A DNA stretch of 22,814 nt, from positions 1-22,814 of the forward strand of contig JAFZTV010000096.1 of assembly GCA_017618625.1 (NCBI GenBank). The letters run 5' to 3'. Position numbers and translations under genes: made by a program. Source of the DNA: Bacteroidales bacterium. Lineage in GTDB: Bacteria; Bacteroidota; Bacteroidia; Bacteroidales; P3. Numbering within the stretch: position 1 is the first letter of the stretch; every line of letters starts with the position of its first letter. Shown in pieces: positions 1 through 5,620 of the stretch. Under the pieces are notes generated by a model. The model worked only from the letters and a program-made list of their open reading frames with translations, made no database searches and was not told the DNA's origin.

Positions 1-15
1 AAAGCGCTCGTAAAA

Positions 16-45
16 AAGACAACATCTTTGGAGGGATGTTGTCTT
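16..45 (-). terminator. Rho-independent terminator of the tRNA-Leu gene
   Basis: A perfect 11-bp stem (16-26 pairs with 35-45) encloses an 8-nt loop. Read on the minus strand, the stem is followed by a run of T at 12-17, and it begins 9 bases after the 3' end of the tRNA. This is the classic arrangement of an intrinsic terminator for the tRNA transcript. The plus-strand side is only moderately T-rich, so any function for a plus-strand gene outside the window is less certain. Confidence 0.85.
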
Positions 46-54
46 CTTGTTTTG

Positions 55-136
55 TGCGGATAAACGGACTCGAACCGTTACGGCTTTCGCCACTAGATCC
101 TAAGTCTAGCGCGGCTACCAATTACGCCATATCCGC
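55..136 (-). tRNA. tRNA-Leu, anticodon TAG
   Basis: The minus strand folds as a class II tRNA of 82 nt. The acceptor arms GCGGATA (130-136) and TATCCGC (56-62) pair perfectly. The D-arm contains a TAATTGGTAG segment. The anticodon stem CTAGA/TCTAG encloses the loop CTTAGGA, which gives anticodon TAG, reading CTA leucine codons. There is an extra variable arm with a GGC/GCC stem and a T-arm with GGTTCGAGTCC. The discriminator base is A, as expected for leucine tRNA. The 3' CCA is not encoded and must be added after transcription. A strong Bacteroidota -7 box lies upstream and a terminator lies downstream, so this appears to be a single-gene transcription unit. Confidence 0.95.
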
Positions 137-162
137 AGTATTGTCTGCTGCGAAAGCGGGTG

Positions 163-170
163 CAAAAGTA
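163..170 (-). promoter_or_regulatory. -7 promoter element for tRNA-Leu
   Basis: On the minus strand this reads TACTTTTG, a full match to the Bacteroidota primary sigma factor -7 consensus TAnnTTTG. It sits 26 bp upstream of the mature tRNA 5' end. A TTTG at 182-185 (minus strand) is closer than the usual -33 spacing, so the -33 element is not clearly defined. Confidence 0.6.
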
Positions 171-200
171 CATCTTTTTTTCAAATTTTGGCATTATTTG

Positions 201-208
201 TATTTTTG
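201..208 (+). promoter_or_regulatory. -7 promoter element for sugE
   Basis: TATTTTTG is a full match to the Bacteroidota -7 consensus TAnnTTTG. It lies 20 bp upstream of the sugE ATG, predicting a very short 5' leader. That leaves no room for a guanidine riboswitch of the ykkC type, which accompanies sugE homologues in some other bacteria. The box lies back to back with the tRNA-Leu -7 box, with 30 bp between them. The -33 element is not clear. Confidence 0.5.
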
Positions 209-228
209 CAAGCAATAATTATGACTAT

Positions 229-555
229 ATGAACTGGATAGTGCTTATATTGGCGGGGTTTTGCGAGGTTGGGTTTACGTTTTGCCTTGGGAGGTCGAAG
301 GGGTTGGAAGGGCTGCAGTGGTGGCTGTGGATAGGCGGCTTTGTGGCGTTTTATGTGCTCAGCATGATACTGCTGATGAAAGCGGTGCGGACGATACCGA
401 TAGGGACGGCGTATCCCGTGTGGACGGGGATAGGCGCAGTGGGGTCGGTGCTGGTGGGGATATTCATCTTCCACGAGCCGGCGACGTTCTGGCGGCTGTT
501 TTTCATCACGACGCTGATAGCATCGATAGTGGGGTTGAAAATAATGACGAACTGA
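229..555 (+). CDS. sugE: SMR-family transporter, SugE/Gdx type (probable guanidinium exporter)
   Basis: This 108-residue inner-membrane protein has four hydrophobic segments. Small multidrug resistance proteins act as dual-topology dimers that exchange protons for cationic substrates. Glu13, the essential substrate and proton-binding residue of the family, is present in the first helix (LAGFCEVG). The signature TAYPVWTGIGAVGSV at about residues 63-77 resembles SugE/Gdx proteins rather than EmrE. Gdx members export guanidinium. The substrate here is inferred from that resemblance. The reading frame stays open upstream to 160, but the ATG at 229 gives the family-length N-terminus and lies just downstream of the -7 box. 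The stop codon lies inside the first of three tandem 32-bp repeats. Confidence 0.88.
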   Translation: MNWIVLILAGFCEVGFTFCLGRSKGLEGLQWWLWIGGFVAFYVLSMILLMKAVRTIPIGTAYPVWTGIGAVGSVLVGIFIFHEPATFWRLFFITTLIASIVGLKIMTN

Positions 556-646
556 AAATAACGAACACAAACACACACTAAGACTGAAAATAACGAACAC
601 AAACACACACTAAGACTGAAAATGACGAACACAAACACACACTAAG
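551..646. repeat. Three tandem copies of a 32-bp direct repeat
   Basis: The units lie at 551-582, 583-614 and 615-646. The first two are identical, and the third differs at one base (ATAAC to ATGAC). Each begins ACTGAAAAT and ends CACACTAAG. The sugE stop codon TGA (553-555) is inside unit 1. The last codons of sugE at about 536-552 (TGAAAATAATGACGAAC) resemble the start of the unit, so the array probably grew from the 3' end of that gene. There are no spacers, so it is not a CRISPR array. No hairpin is apparent. The 108 bases between the array and the parE ATG hold the parE promoter and nothing else I recognise. Confidence 0.95.
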
Positions 647-721
647 TAAAATATTAGGGTTTTTAACAACGGCGGTGGATTAAATTATTCGGACGGCGGG
701 CGCGGTGTTTGTTTTTTGTAT

Positions 722-729
722 TATTTTTG
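722..729 (+). promoter_or_regulatory. -7 promoter element for parE
   Basis: TATTTTTG matches the Bacteroidota -7 consensus TAnnTTTG in full and lies 25 bp before the parE ATG at 755. It overlaps the open frame that extends upstream of that ATG, which supports starting the gene at 755. TTTG at 708-711 is nearer than normal -33 spacing. Confidence 0.5.
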
Positions 730-754
730 CAAAATCAAATCAAGTGAGCACACT

Positions 755-2659
755 ATGGAATTGGACGAGGAACTGAACATACAACCTGCGCACGACTACG
801 GCGACGACAGCATAGTACACCTTGAGGACATGGAGCACATAAGGCTCCGTCCGGGTATGTATATAGGCAAGCTGGGAGACGGCTCGAGCCACGACGACGG
901 CATATATGTGCTGATAAAGGAGGTTATCGACAACGCGATAGACGAGTTTTCGTCGGGATTCGGAAAGAAGATATCGGTGAAGATAAACTTCGGGGAGAAG
1001 AAGGTGTCGATAAGGGACTACGGGCGCGGAATACCGCTTGGGAAGATGGTGGAGGCGGTGTCGAAGCTGAACACGGGTGCGAAATACGACAGCAAGGTGT
1101 TCCAGAAGAGTGTGGGTTTGAACGGAGTGGGTACGAAGGCGGTGAACGCGCTGAGCAGCTGGTTCAAGGTGCAGGCGGTGAGAGACGGGAAAACGAGGAT
1201 TGCGGAGTTCAGCGAAGGGAAGCTTACGGAGGACAGCGGCATCATAAACTGCAAGAACGAGGAGAACGGCACGCTGGTGGAGTTTATACCAGACGCGGCG
1301 CTATTTGGCAACTACCACTTCATAAACGAGTATGTGGAGAAGCGGGTGTGGAACTACTGCTACCTGAACCGCGGGCTGACGATGTACTACAACGACAAGC
1401 GGTACTATTCGAAGAACGGGTTGCTGGACTTGCTGGAGCACAACCTTGACGCCGAGCCGCTGTATCCGATAATACACATCAAGGACGACGACTTCGAGGC
1501 GGCGTTCACGCATGTGAACGGACAGGGCAGCGACTACTACTACTCGTTTGTGAACGGGCAGCACACGACGGAGGGCGGCACGCACCAGAGCGCGTTCAGA
1601 GAGGGATATGCGAGGGTGGTGAAAGAGTTTTACAAGAAAGATTGCGAGCCGGCAGACGTGAGACAGGGACTGGTGTGCGCGCTGTGTCTGAGGATACAGG
1701 AGCCGGTGTTTGAAGCGCAGACGAAGACGAAGCTGGGCTCAACCCACATGGAGCCAAACAAAAAGGACGGCACGAACGACAGCCCGTTGGTGAAGACCTA
1801 CGTGCTGGACATACTGAAGAAACATCTTGACGACTACCTGCACATTCACTCGGAGACGGCGGAGATACTGCTACAGAAGATAAACCAGAACGAGAAGGAG
1901 AGAAAAGAGATTGCGGGCATCAAGAAGATAGCACGAGAGGCACGCAAGAGCGCCAGCTTGAACAACCCGAAGCTGAAGGACTGCCACGTGCACTATAACA
2001 GCAACCACCCGAGAAGGCTGGAGTCGACGATATTCATAACGGAGGGACTTTCGGCATCGGGGTCGATAACGCAGGCGAGGGACGCGGAGACGCAGGCGGT
2101 GTTCAGCTTGCGAGGAAAGCCGAAGAACACGGTGTCGACGGGGAAGGAATTCGTGTATAAGAACGAGGAGTTGAACCTGCTGCACAACGCGCTGGACATA
2201 GACGAGGGGATAGAGAACCTGAGATATAACAACGTGGTGATCGCGACGGATGCCGATGTTGACGGAATGCACATCAGGCTGCTGCTGCTGACATTCTTCC
2301 TGAGGTTCTACCCAGAGCTGGTGAGACAGGGACATGTGTACATACTGCAGACGCCGCTGTTCAGAGTAAGGAACAAGCAGAAGACGGTGTACTGCTACAG
2401 CGACGAAGAGAGGGTGAACGCGATAAACACGATAAACGGCGCCGAGATAACGCGATTCAAAGGTTTGGGAGAGATTTCGCCGCCCGAGTTCAAGGGATTT
2501 ATCAACAAGGATATGCGCCTCGACCCGGTGATACTGCACAAGGACTTCGACACGAAGGGTGTGCTGCGCTTCTATATGGGCGAGAACACGATGGAAAGAC
2601 GAGACTTCATCATGAAGAACTTGAAGGTGGAGGACGACGAGAGTATTATGAAGGGGTGA
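755..2659 (+). CDS. parE: DNA topoisomerase IV subunit B (ParE)
   Basis: At 634 residues this is a full-length type IIA topoisomerase ATPase subunit. Topoisomerase IV relaxes supercoils and decatenates daughter chromosomes together with ParC. The GHKL ATPase elements are visible: EVIDNAIDE (56-64), DYGRGIP (88-94) and [11 protein letters not shown] (121-131). A transducer domain follows, with [11 protein letters not shown] at about 322-332. The TOPRIM metal-binding acidic residues are Glu430 (ITEGLSA) and Asp499/501/503 (TDADVD), and RFKGLGE follows at 568-574. Wording such as [17 protein letters not shown] text and [16 protein letters not shown] resembles Bacteroidota ParE more than GyrB, but GyrB cannot be strictly excluded. 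The frame extends upstream to a TTG at 716; I reject that start because the promoter box lies there. parC is not adjacent. Confidence 0.9.
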   Translation: MELDEELNIQPAHDYGDDSIVHLEDMEHIRLRPGMYIGKLGDGSSHDDGIYVLIKEVIDNAIDEFSSGFGKKISVKINFGEKKVSIRDYGRGIPLGKMVEAVSKLNTGAKYDSKVFQKSVGLNGVGTKAVNALSSWFKVQAVRDGKTRIAEFSEGKLTEDSGIINCKNEENGTLVEFIPDAALFGNYHFINEYVEKRVWNYCYLNRGLTMYYNDKRYYSKNGLLDLLEHNLDAEPLYPIIHIKDDDFEAAFTHVNGQGSDYYYSFVNGQHTTEGGTHQSAFREGYARVVKEFYKKDCEPADVRQGLVCALCLRIQEPVFEAQTKTKLGSTHMEPNKKDGTNDSPLVKTYVLDILKKHLDDYLHIHSETAEILLQKINQNEKERKEIAGIKKIAREARKSASLNNPKLKDCHVHYNSNHPRRLESTIFITEGLSASGSITQARDAETQAVFSLRGKPKNTVSTGKEFVYKNEELNLLHNALDIDEGIENLRYNNVVIATDADVDGMHIRLLLLTFFLRFYPELVRQGHVYILQTPLFRVRNKQKTVYCYSDEERVNAINTINGAEITRFKGLGEISPPEFKGFINKDMRLDPVILHKDFDTKGVLRFYMGENTMERRDFIMKNLKVEDDESIMKG

Positions 2660-2661
2660 GG

Positions 2662-2682
2662 TTTTTAGTTTCAAGTTTTTAG
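2662..2682. repeat. Degenerate 7-bp tandem repeats in the parE-lipoprotein gap
   Basis: Three consecutive heptamers, TTTTTAG, TTTCAAG and TTTTTAG, fill 2662-2682, immediately after the parE stop. Similar heptamer tracts precede nadD and the SGNH esterase gene, so this is probably a dispersed intergenic repeat family rather than a site specific to this gene. Confidence 0.6.
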
Positions 2683-2706
2683 TTAGTCAACAAATATACA
2701 TAGAAT

Positions 2707-2937
2707 ATGAAAAAAGGTTTAATCACAATTGCAGCCGTCGTAGCCACACTGGCGTTGTCGTCGTGCGACAGCAAGATTTGCATCTGCTACGAAAGAGTAA
2801 ACGGAAACGTAACCAGAACAGAGACCTACGGCGACCCCGCCGCGCGGTGCAGCACCCTGTCGACAAGCAGCAGAACGTGCGTGGAAGAGTATGAAGAGGT
2901 GGACCCCAGCCAGATTGCGGTTGACTATAAACGTTAA
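2707..2937 (+). CDS. Small lipoprotein of unknown function
   Basis: This 76-residue protein starts MKKGLITIAAVVATLALSSC. The first 19 residues form a lipoprotein signal with the lipobox LSSC, and Cys20 would be lipidated. The mature part is only 57 residues. It is rich in charged residues and contains five further cysteines (ICICYE, ARCST and RTCVE), which suggests disulfide bonds in the periplasm or on the outer membrane. No catalytic motif is visible and I do not recognise the family. The ATG follows an A/T-rich region without a Shine-Dalgarno site, as is usual in this phylum. It lies 47 bp after parE and could be read from the same transcript. The function is unknown. Confidence 0.75.
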   Translation: MKKGLITIAAVVATLALSSCDSKICICYERVNGNVTRTETYGDPAARCSTLSTSSRTCVEEYEEVDPSQIAVDYKR

Positions 2938-2987
2938 GTTGTTGATAAATCACAGGCAGCAACCTCTGATTGTTAAATGATTAGTGG

Positions 2988-2995
2988 TATTATTG
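2988..2995 (+). promoter_or_regulatory. Possible -7 promoter element for the H1-like gene
   Basis: TATTATTG matches TAnnTTTG at all but one defined position and lies 18 bp before the ATG at 3014. A TTG at 2970-2972 could serve as a rough -33 element, with a 15-bp spacer. The match is partial, so confidence is low. Confidence 0.35.
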
Positions 2996-3013
2996 CAGAA
3001 AATTTAACGCACG

Positions 3014-4255
3014 ATGCCATCCCATCACAGCCACAAGAAGAACCTGATAGTCAGCCTAAAAAACCTCTCGGAGGAGTTGAAAAACCTCTTTGCGGAGATG
3101 TATCCGGACGGCTATAGAGACTATATCCAGAAGACAATCAAGCCAAACGGCGAACCGATGTTCTCGGTGCCCATGGAGACCGAAGACACAATGTACATGG
3201 TCAAAGTGGAGATGAAAGTCGATACGCTGATTGACGACGACGACCTGGACAAAGACCTTTACGAAGAGGAGAAAGACGAGGATAGCGAGTTCGCTCCTAT
3301 CTCGGAGGCCCTCGAGAAAGACGAAGACAACGACAACCACACGGAGCGAGTCATAAAACACGGCGACGCCTTCGAGGAATTCCTGCTGAAAGAAGAGAAA
3401 GCGAAGAATTCAAAGAAGAAAGGAAAGGCAGTCGATGACGACGACGATGATGACGACGACTTCGGTCTTGACGACGACAGCGACGACTTCGGCCCGTATG
3501 ACGACGGCGAAGTAGAGATAGAGCCATCAGAAGAAGACCTGATGGAGCTAGACACCTATATAGATAGTCTGAAGGCTGACAATCCAATGGAAATCGATAA
3601 TAAACAAGGTAATAAAACCAAAAAAGAAACTATGAAAAAAGAAGCTACTACAGCAAAGAAAGCAGCTCCTGTAAAGAAAACAGCGACTGCACAGGCAAAG
3701 AAAACCGCAACTACGGCCAAAAAGGCTGCCGCACCCGCTAAGAAGGCTGCTGCTCCCGCCAAGAAGGCTGCCGCACCCGCTAAGAAGGCTGCTGCTCCCG
3801 CCAAGAAGGCTGCCGCTCCCGCAAAGAAGGCTGCTGCTCCCGCCAAGAAGGCTGCTCCCGCTAAGAAGGCTGCCGCTCCCGTGAAGAAGGCTGCCGCTCC
3901 CGTGAAGAAGGCTGCTCCCGTGAAGAAGGCTGCTCCTGCGAAGAAAGCCGCTCCTGCAAAGAAAGCCGCTCCCGCGAAGAAAGCCACTCCCGCGAAGAAA
4001 GCCGCTCCCGTGAAGAAGGCTGCTCCTGCGAAGAAAGCTGCTCCTGTGAAGAAAGCCGCTCCTGCGAAGAAAGCTGCTCCCGTGAAAAAGGCTGCTCCTG
4101 CGAAGAAAGCCGCTCCTGCGAAGAAGGCTGCTCCTGCGAAGAAAGCCGCTCCTGCGAAGAAAGCCGCTCCCGCGAAGAAGGCTGCCCCCCTGAAGAAAGC
4201 TGCTCCCGCGAAGAAAGCCGCTGCAAAACCGCAGGCCAAAGCAAAAAAGAAATAA
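3014..4255 (+). CDS. Acidic N-terminal domain fused to a histone H1-like (A)APAKK-repeat tail
   Basis: This 413-residue protein has three parts. Residues 1-75 form a compact-looking segment (LIVSLKNLSEELKNLF, then PNGEPMFSVPMETED and MVKVEMKVD) of a kind I associate with uncharacterised Bacteroidota proteins. Residues 74-198 are strongly acidic, with nine consecutive Asp at 141-149 and further D/E clusters. Residues 204-413 are strongly basic, first mixed Lys/Ala/Thr and then repeats of seven (AAAPAKK) or six (AAPAKK) residues. This tail resembles the C-terminal tail of eukaryotic histone H1 and bacterial AlgP- and HctB-like proteins, which bind DNA without sequence specificity. A role in nucleoid organisation is inference, though parE lies close by. 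An in-frame ATG at 3632 (Met207) follows an A-rich stretch and could start a separate basic protein. A hairpin terminator follows the gene. Confidence 0.8.
   Translation: MPSHHSHKKNLIVSLKNLSEELKNLFAEMYPDGYRDYIQKTIKPNGEPMFSVPMETEDTMYMVKVEMKVDTLIDDDDLDKDLYEEEKDEDSEFAPISEALEKDEDNDNHTERVIKHGDAFEEFLLKEEKAKNSKKKGKAVDDDDDDDDDFGLDDDSDDFGPYDDGEVEIEPSEEDLMELDTYIDSLKADNPMEIDNKQGNKTKKETMKKEATTAKKAAPVKKTATAQAKKTATTAKKAAAPAKKAAAPAKKAAAPAKKAAAPAKKAAAPAKKAAAPAKKAAPAKKAAAPVKKAAAPVKKAAPVKKAAPAKKAAPAKKAAPAKKATPAKKAAPVKKAAPAKKAAPVKKAAPAKKAAPVKKAAPAKKAAPAKKAAPAKKAAPAKKAAPAKKAAPLKKAAPAKKAAAKPQAKAKKK
3725..4216 (+). repeat. Coding microsatellite-like repeats of the H1-like tail
   Basis: The tail is encoded by tandem units of 21 bp (AAAPAKK) that give way to units of 18 bp (AAPAKK or AAPVKK). 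At 3725-3808 a 42-bp pair of heptapeptide units is duplicated exactly (3725-3766 equals 3767-3808), and 3809-3850 is a near copy. This points to recent expansion by slippage or unequal recombination. Later units vary at synonymous positions and at Ala/Val, Ala/Thr and Ala/Leu. Unit changes are multiples of three, so copy number can change without breaking the frame. The long open frame on the opposite strand here is a by-product of the repeats. Confidence 0.95.
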
Positions 4256-4271
4256 GACTCTAATACTTGCT

Positions 4272-4319
4272 ACACAGGCGGGCGGCAGCGAGCTCAGAAC
4301 GTTCTGCCGCCCGTTGTGT
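4272..4319 (+). terminator. Hairpin terminator after the H1-like gene
   Basis: CGGGCGGCAG (4279-4288) pairs perfectly with CTGCCGCCCG (4304-4313) around a 15-nt loop. An outer ACACA/TGTGT pairing extends the stem past a small internal bulge. It lies 16 bases after the stop codon of the H1-like gene. The following sequence (TTGTGTTATTGTT) is T-rich but not a clean T-run, so termination strength is uncertain. Confidence 0.6.
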
Positions 4320-4351
4320 TATTGTTCATCATACGAAACACAATAATATTA

Positions 4352-4359
4352 TAGCATTG
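4352..4359 (+). promoter_or_regulatory. Possible -7 promoter element for the secreted unknown protein
   Basis: TAGCATTG matches the Bacteroidota -7 consensus at all but one defined position. It lies 32 bp upstream of the ATG at 4392, downstream of the H1-like terminator. No good -33 element is at the normal distance. Confidence 0.3.
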
Positions 4360-4391
4360 CCGTTAATAAACATACAAACAATGGAAAAAAC

Positions 4392-4988
4392 ATGAAACGG
4401 ATAGTAATGCTAATATGCCTTGCCGCGACTATAGGGACGGCATGGTCGCAGGAAGTAAGCTCAAGAGCCAAAGCGATGAGGATGATGTCGTTTGCACGGC
4501 CTGAGTATCAGGTGAAAGACATTAAGATATTCGCCGACACGATGACAATATACTCGCTGTCGAACTATGTTATTTACCCGTTCGGAGTGTGGGACAATGT
4601 GGAGCAATTCATCACCAACAGCGGGTTGCAATGGTACCGCGAATCGGGATACAAGCAGTTCTACGACACGATGTCGGTGTCGGTGAACACGATGAAACGC
4701 ATCGACGGCAGCTATCTCGACATCTATCGCTCCATCTGGACCAACAAGGTGGAGATGGTTGGCGCAAAGATAACAGACCCCGAGATAGTGCTCACGAACG
4801 GATTGCACGTGGGCGCAAGCAAACAGGAGGTGTTTGACAAATTCTTCAAGAAACACCCGAAGTCATATACCATCGAAGTGAGCGTGATAAAGATTATCTC
4901 GGGCGCAAACGAAGTTGGCGAAGTTTACACCTTCAAAGGGAACAAACTGCGCAAGATAGAGGTGGTGAGCAAGTACAAGTACTATTGA
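4392..4988 (+). CDS. Secreted protein of unknown function
   Basis: This 198-residue protein has a cleavable signal peptide (MKRIVMLICLAATIGTAWSQ) with a probable cut near residue 19 and no lipobox, so it should be periplasmic or exported. The mature part of about 180 residues is mixed alpha/beta in appearance. Near the end, NGLHVGASKQEVFDKFF followed by a beta-rich VYTFKGNKLRKIEVV segment resembles the 'G-x-S-x-x-x-V' helix entry and strand pattern of small BLIP/SmpA-like folds. That resemblance is a weak inference. No catalytic motif is visible. An ATG at 4381 runs straight into a stop, so 4392 is the only reasonable start. It has its own upstream gap and may begin the transcript that includes nadD, 28 bp downstream. 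Confidence 0.8.
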   Translation: MKRIVMLICLAATIGTAWSQEVSSRAKAMRMMSFARPEYQVKDIKIFADTMTIYSLSNYVIYPFGVWDNVEQFITNSGLQWYRESGYKQFYDTMSVSVNTMKRIDGSYLDIYRSIWTNKVEMVGAKITDPEIVLTNGLHVGASKQEVFDKFFKKHPKSYTIEVSVIKIISGANEVGEVYTFKGNKLRKIEVVSKYKYY

Positions 4989-4989
4989 T

Positions 4990-5016
4990 TTTCCAGCTTC
5001 TAGAATTTATTTCAAG
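4990..5016. repeat. Degenerate 7-bp repeats upstream of nadD
   Basis: The gap between the secreted protein and nadD reads as heptamer-like blocks TTTCCAG, CTTCTAG, AATTTAT and TTCAAG, ending directly at the nadD start codon. This resembles the TTTCAAG-type tracts at 2662-2682 and 7025-7052. Degeneracy makes the register approximate. Confidence 0.4.
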
Positions 5017-5592
5017 TTGAAAAAAACAGGGCTTTTCTTCGGGTCGTTCAACCCAATACACGTAGGACACCTGATTATAGCCAACACCATGCTTACGGGA
5101 AGTGAGCTGGACGAGGTGTGGTTTGTAGTGTCGCCACAAAACCCGCTGAAAGAACGGAGCAGCCTTTTGGCCGACCACCACAGGCTACAGATGGTGAGGG
5201 TGGCCATAGAGGACAACTACCGCATGAGAGCCTGCGATGTAGAATTCCACCTGCCAGTGCCATCATATACGGTGGTGACGCTGGCCCACCTCGGAGAACA
5301 GTATCCCGAGCGCGAATTCTGCCTTATCATGGGGTCGGACAACCTTGACAACTTCCACCGCTGGCGCAACTATGAGCACATACTCGAGAACTACCAGATA
5401 TATGTCTATCCAAGGCCAGGGCACAGCGGAGGAGAACTGGCAAAGCACAGCAACGTGCATATAGTGGAGGTGCCGATGATGGACATTTCGTCAAGCTACA
5501 TACGCGAACGAATCGGGAAACGCCTGTCGGTAGAGTATCTGCTGACAGAACCGGTGTATAAGTATTTGACCGAAATGCATTTTTACGAATAA
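5017..5592 (+). CDS. nadD: Nicotinate-nucleotide adenylyltransferase
   Basis: This 191-residue cytoplasmic enzyme transfers AMP from ATP to nicotinate mononucleotide, giving deamido-NAD, a late step of NAD synthesis. The nucleotidyltransferase signature GSFNPIHVGH lies at residues 9-18 and contains the HxGH ATP-binding motif (His15, His18). GSDNLDNFHRW follows at 106-116 and the second ATP-binding motif SSSYIR at 158-163. Length and motif order are normal. No ATG precedes the conserved N-terminus; the start is a TTG at 5017, which gives MKKTGLFFGS, the usual beginning of the family. The MATE gene starts 28 bp downstream, so the two are probably co-transcribed. It is a housekeeping enzyme with no unusual residues. 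Confidence 0.93.
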   Translation: MKKTGLFFGSFNPIHVGHLIIANTMLTGSELDEVWFVVSPQNPLKERSSLLADHHRLQMVRVAIEDNYRMRACDVEFHLPVPSYTVVTLAHLGEQYPEREFCLIMGSDNLDNFHRWRNYEHILENYQIYVYPRPGHSGGELAKHSNVHIVEVPMMDISSSYIRERIGKRLSVEYLLTEPVYKYLTEMHFYE

Positions 5593-5620
5593 CCGTGTGA
5601 TTGTGTTAATGAGCAAGTAA

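Noticed and set aside
160..228. Upstream extension of sugE to the ATG at 160
   Set aside because: It would run through the promoter region and add 23 residues absent from SMR proteins, moving the family's Glu13.
551..646. Possible CRISPR array
   Set aside because: The three 32-bp copies are directly adjacent with no spacers, and there are no cas genes.
716..754. Upstream TTG start for parE
   Set aside because: It overlaps the full-match -7 box at 722-729, so the start would lie upstream of the transcript.
1871..2674. 267-residue minus-strand open frame opposite parE
   Set aside because: It is antisense to the TOPRIM and C-terminal part of ParE, with a Leu/Val/Arg-rich composition typical of shadow frames.
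3556..4239. Long minus-strand open frame opposite the H1-like tail (FFAGAA repeats)
   Set aside because: It is the mirror of the AAPAKK repeats, whose GC-rich codons avoid stops on the other strand. It has no promoter, no start context and a composition unlike any real protein here.
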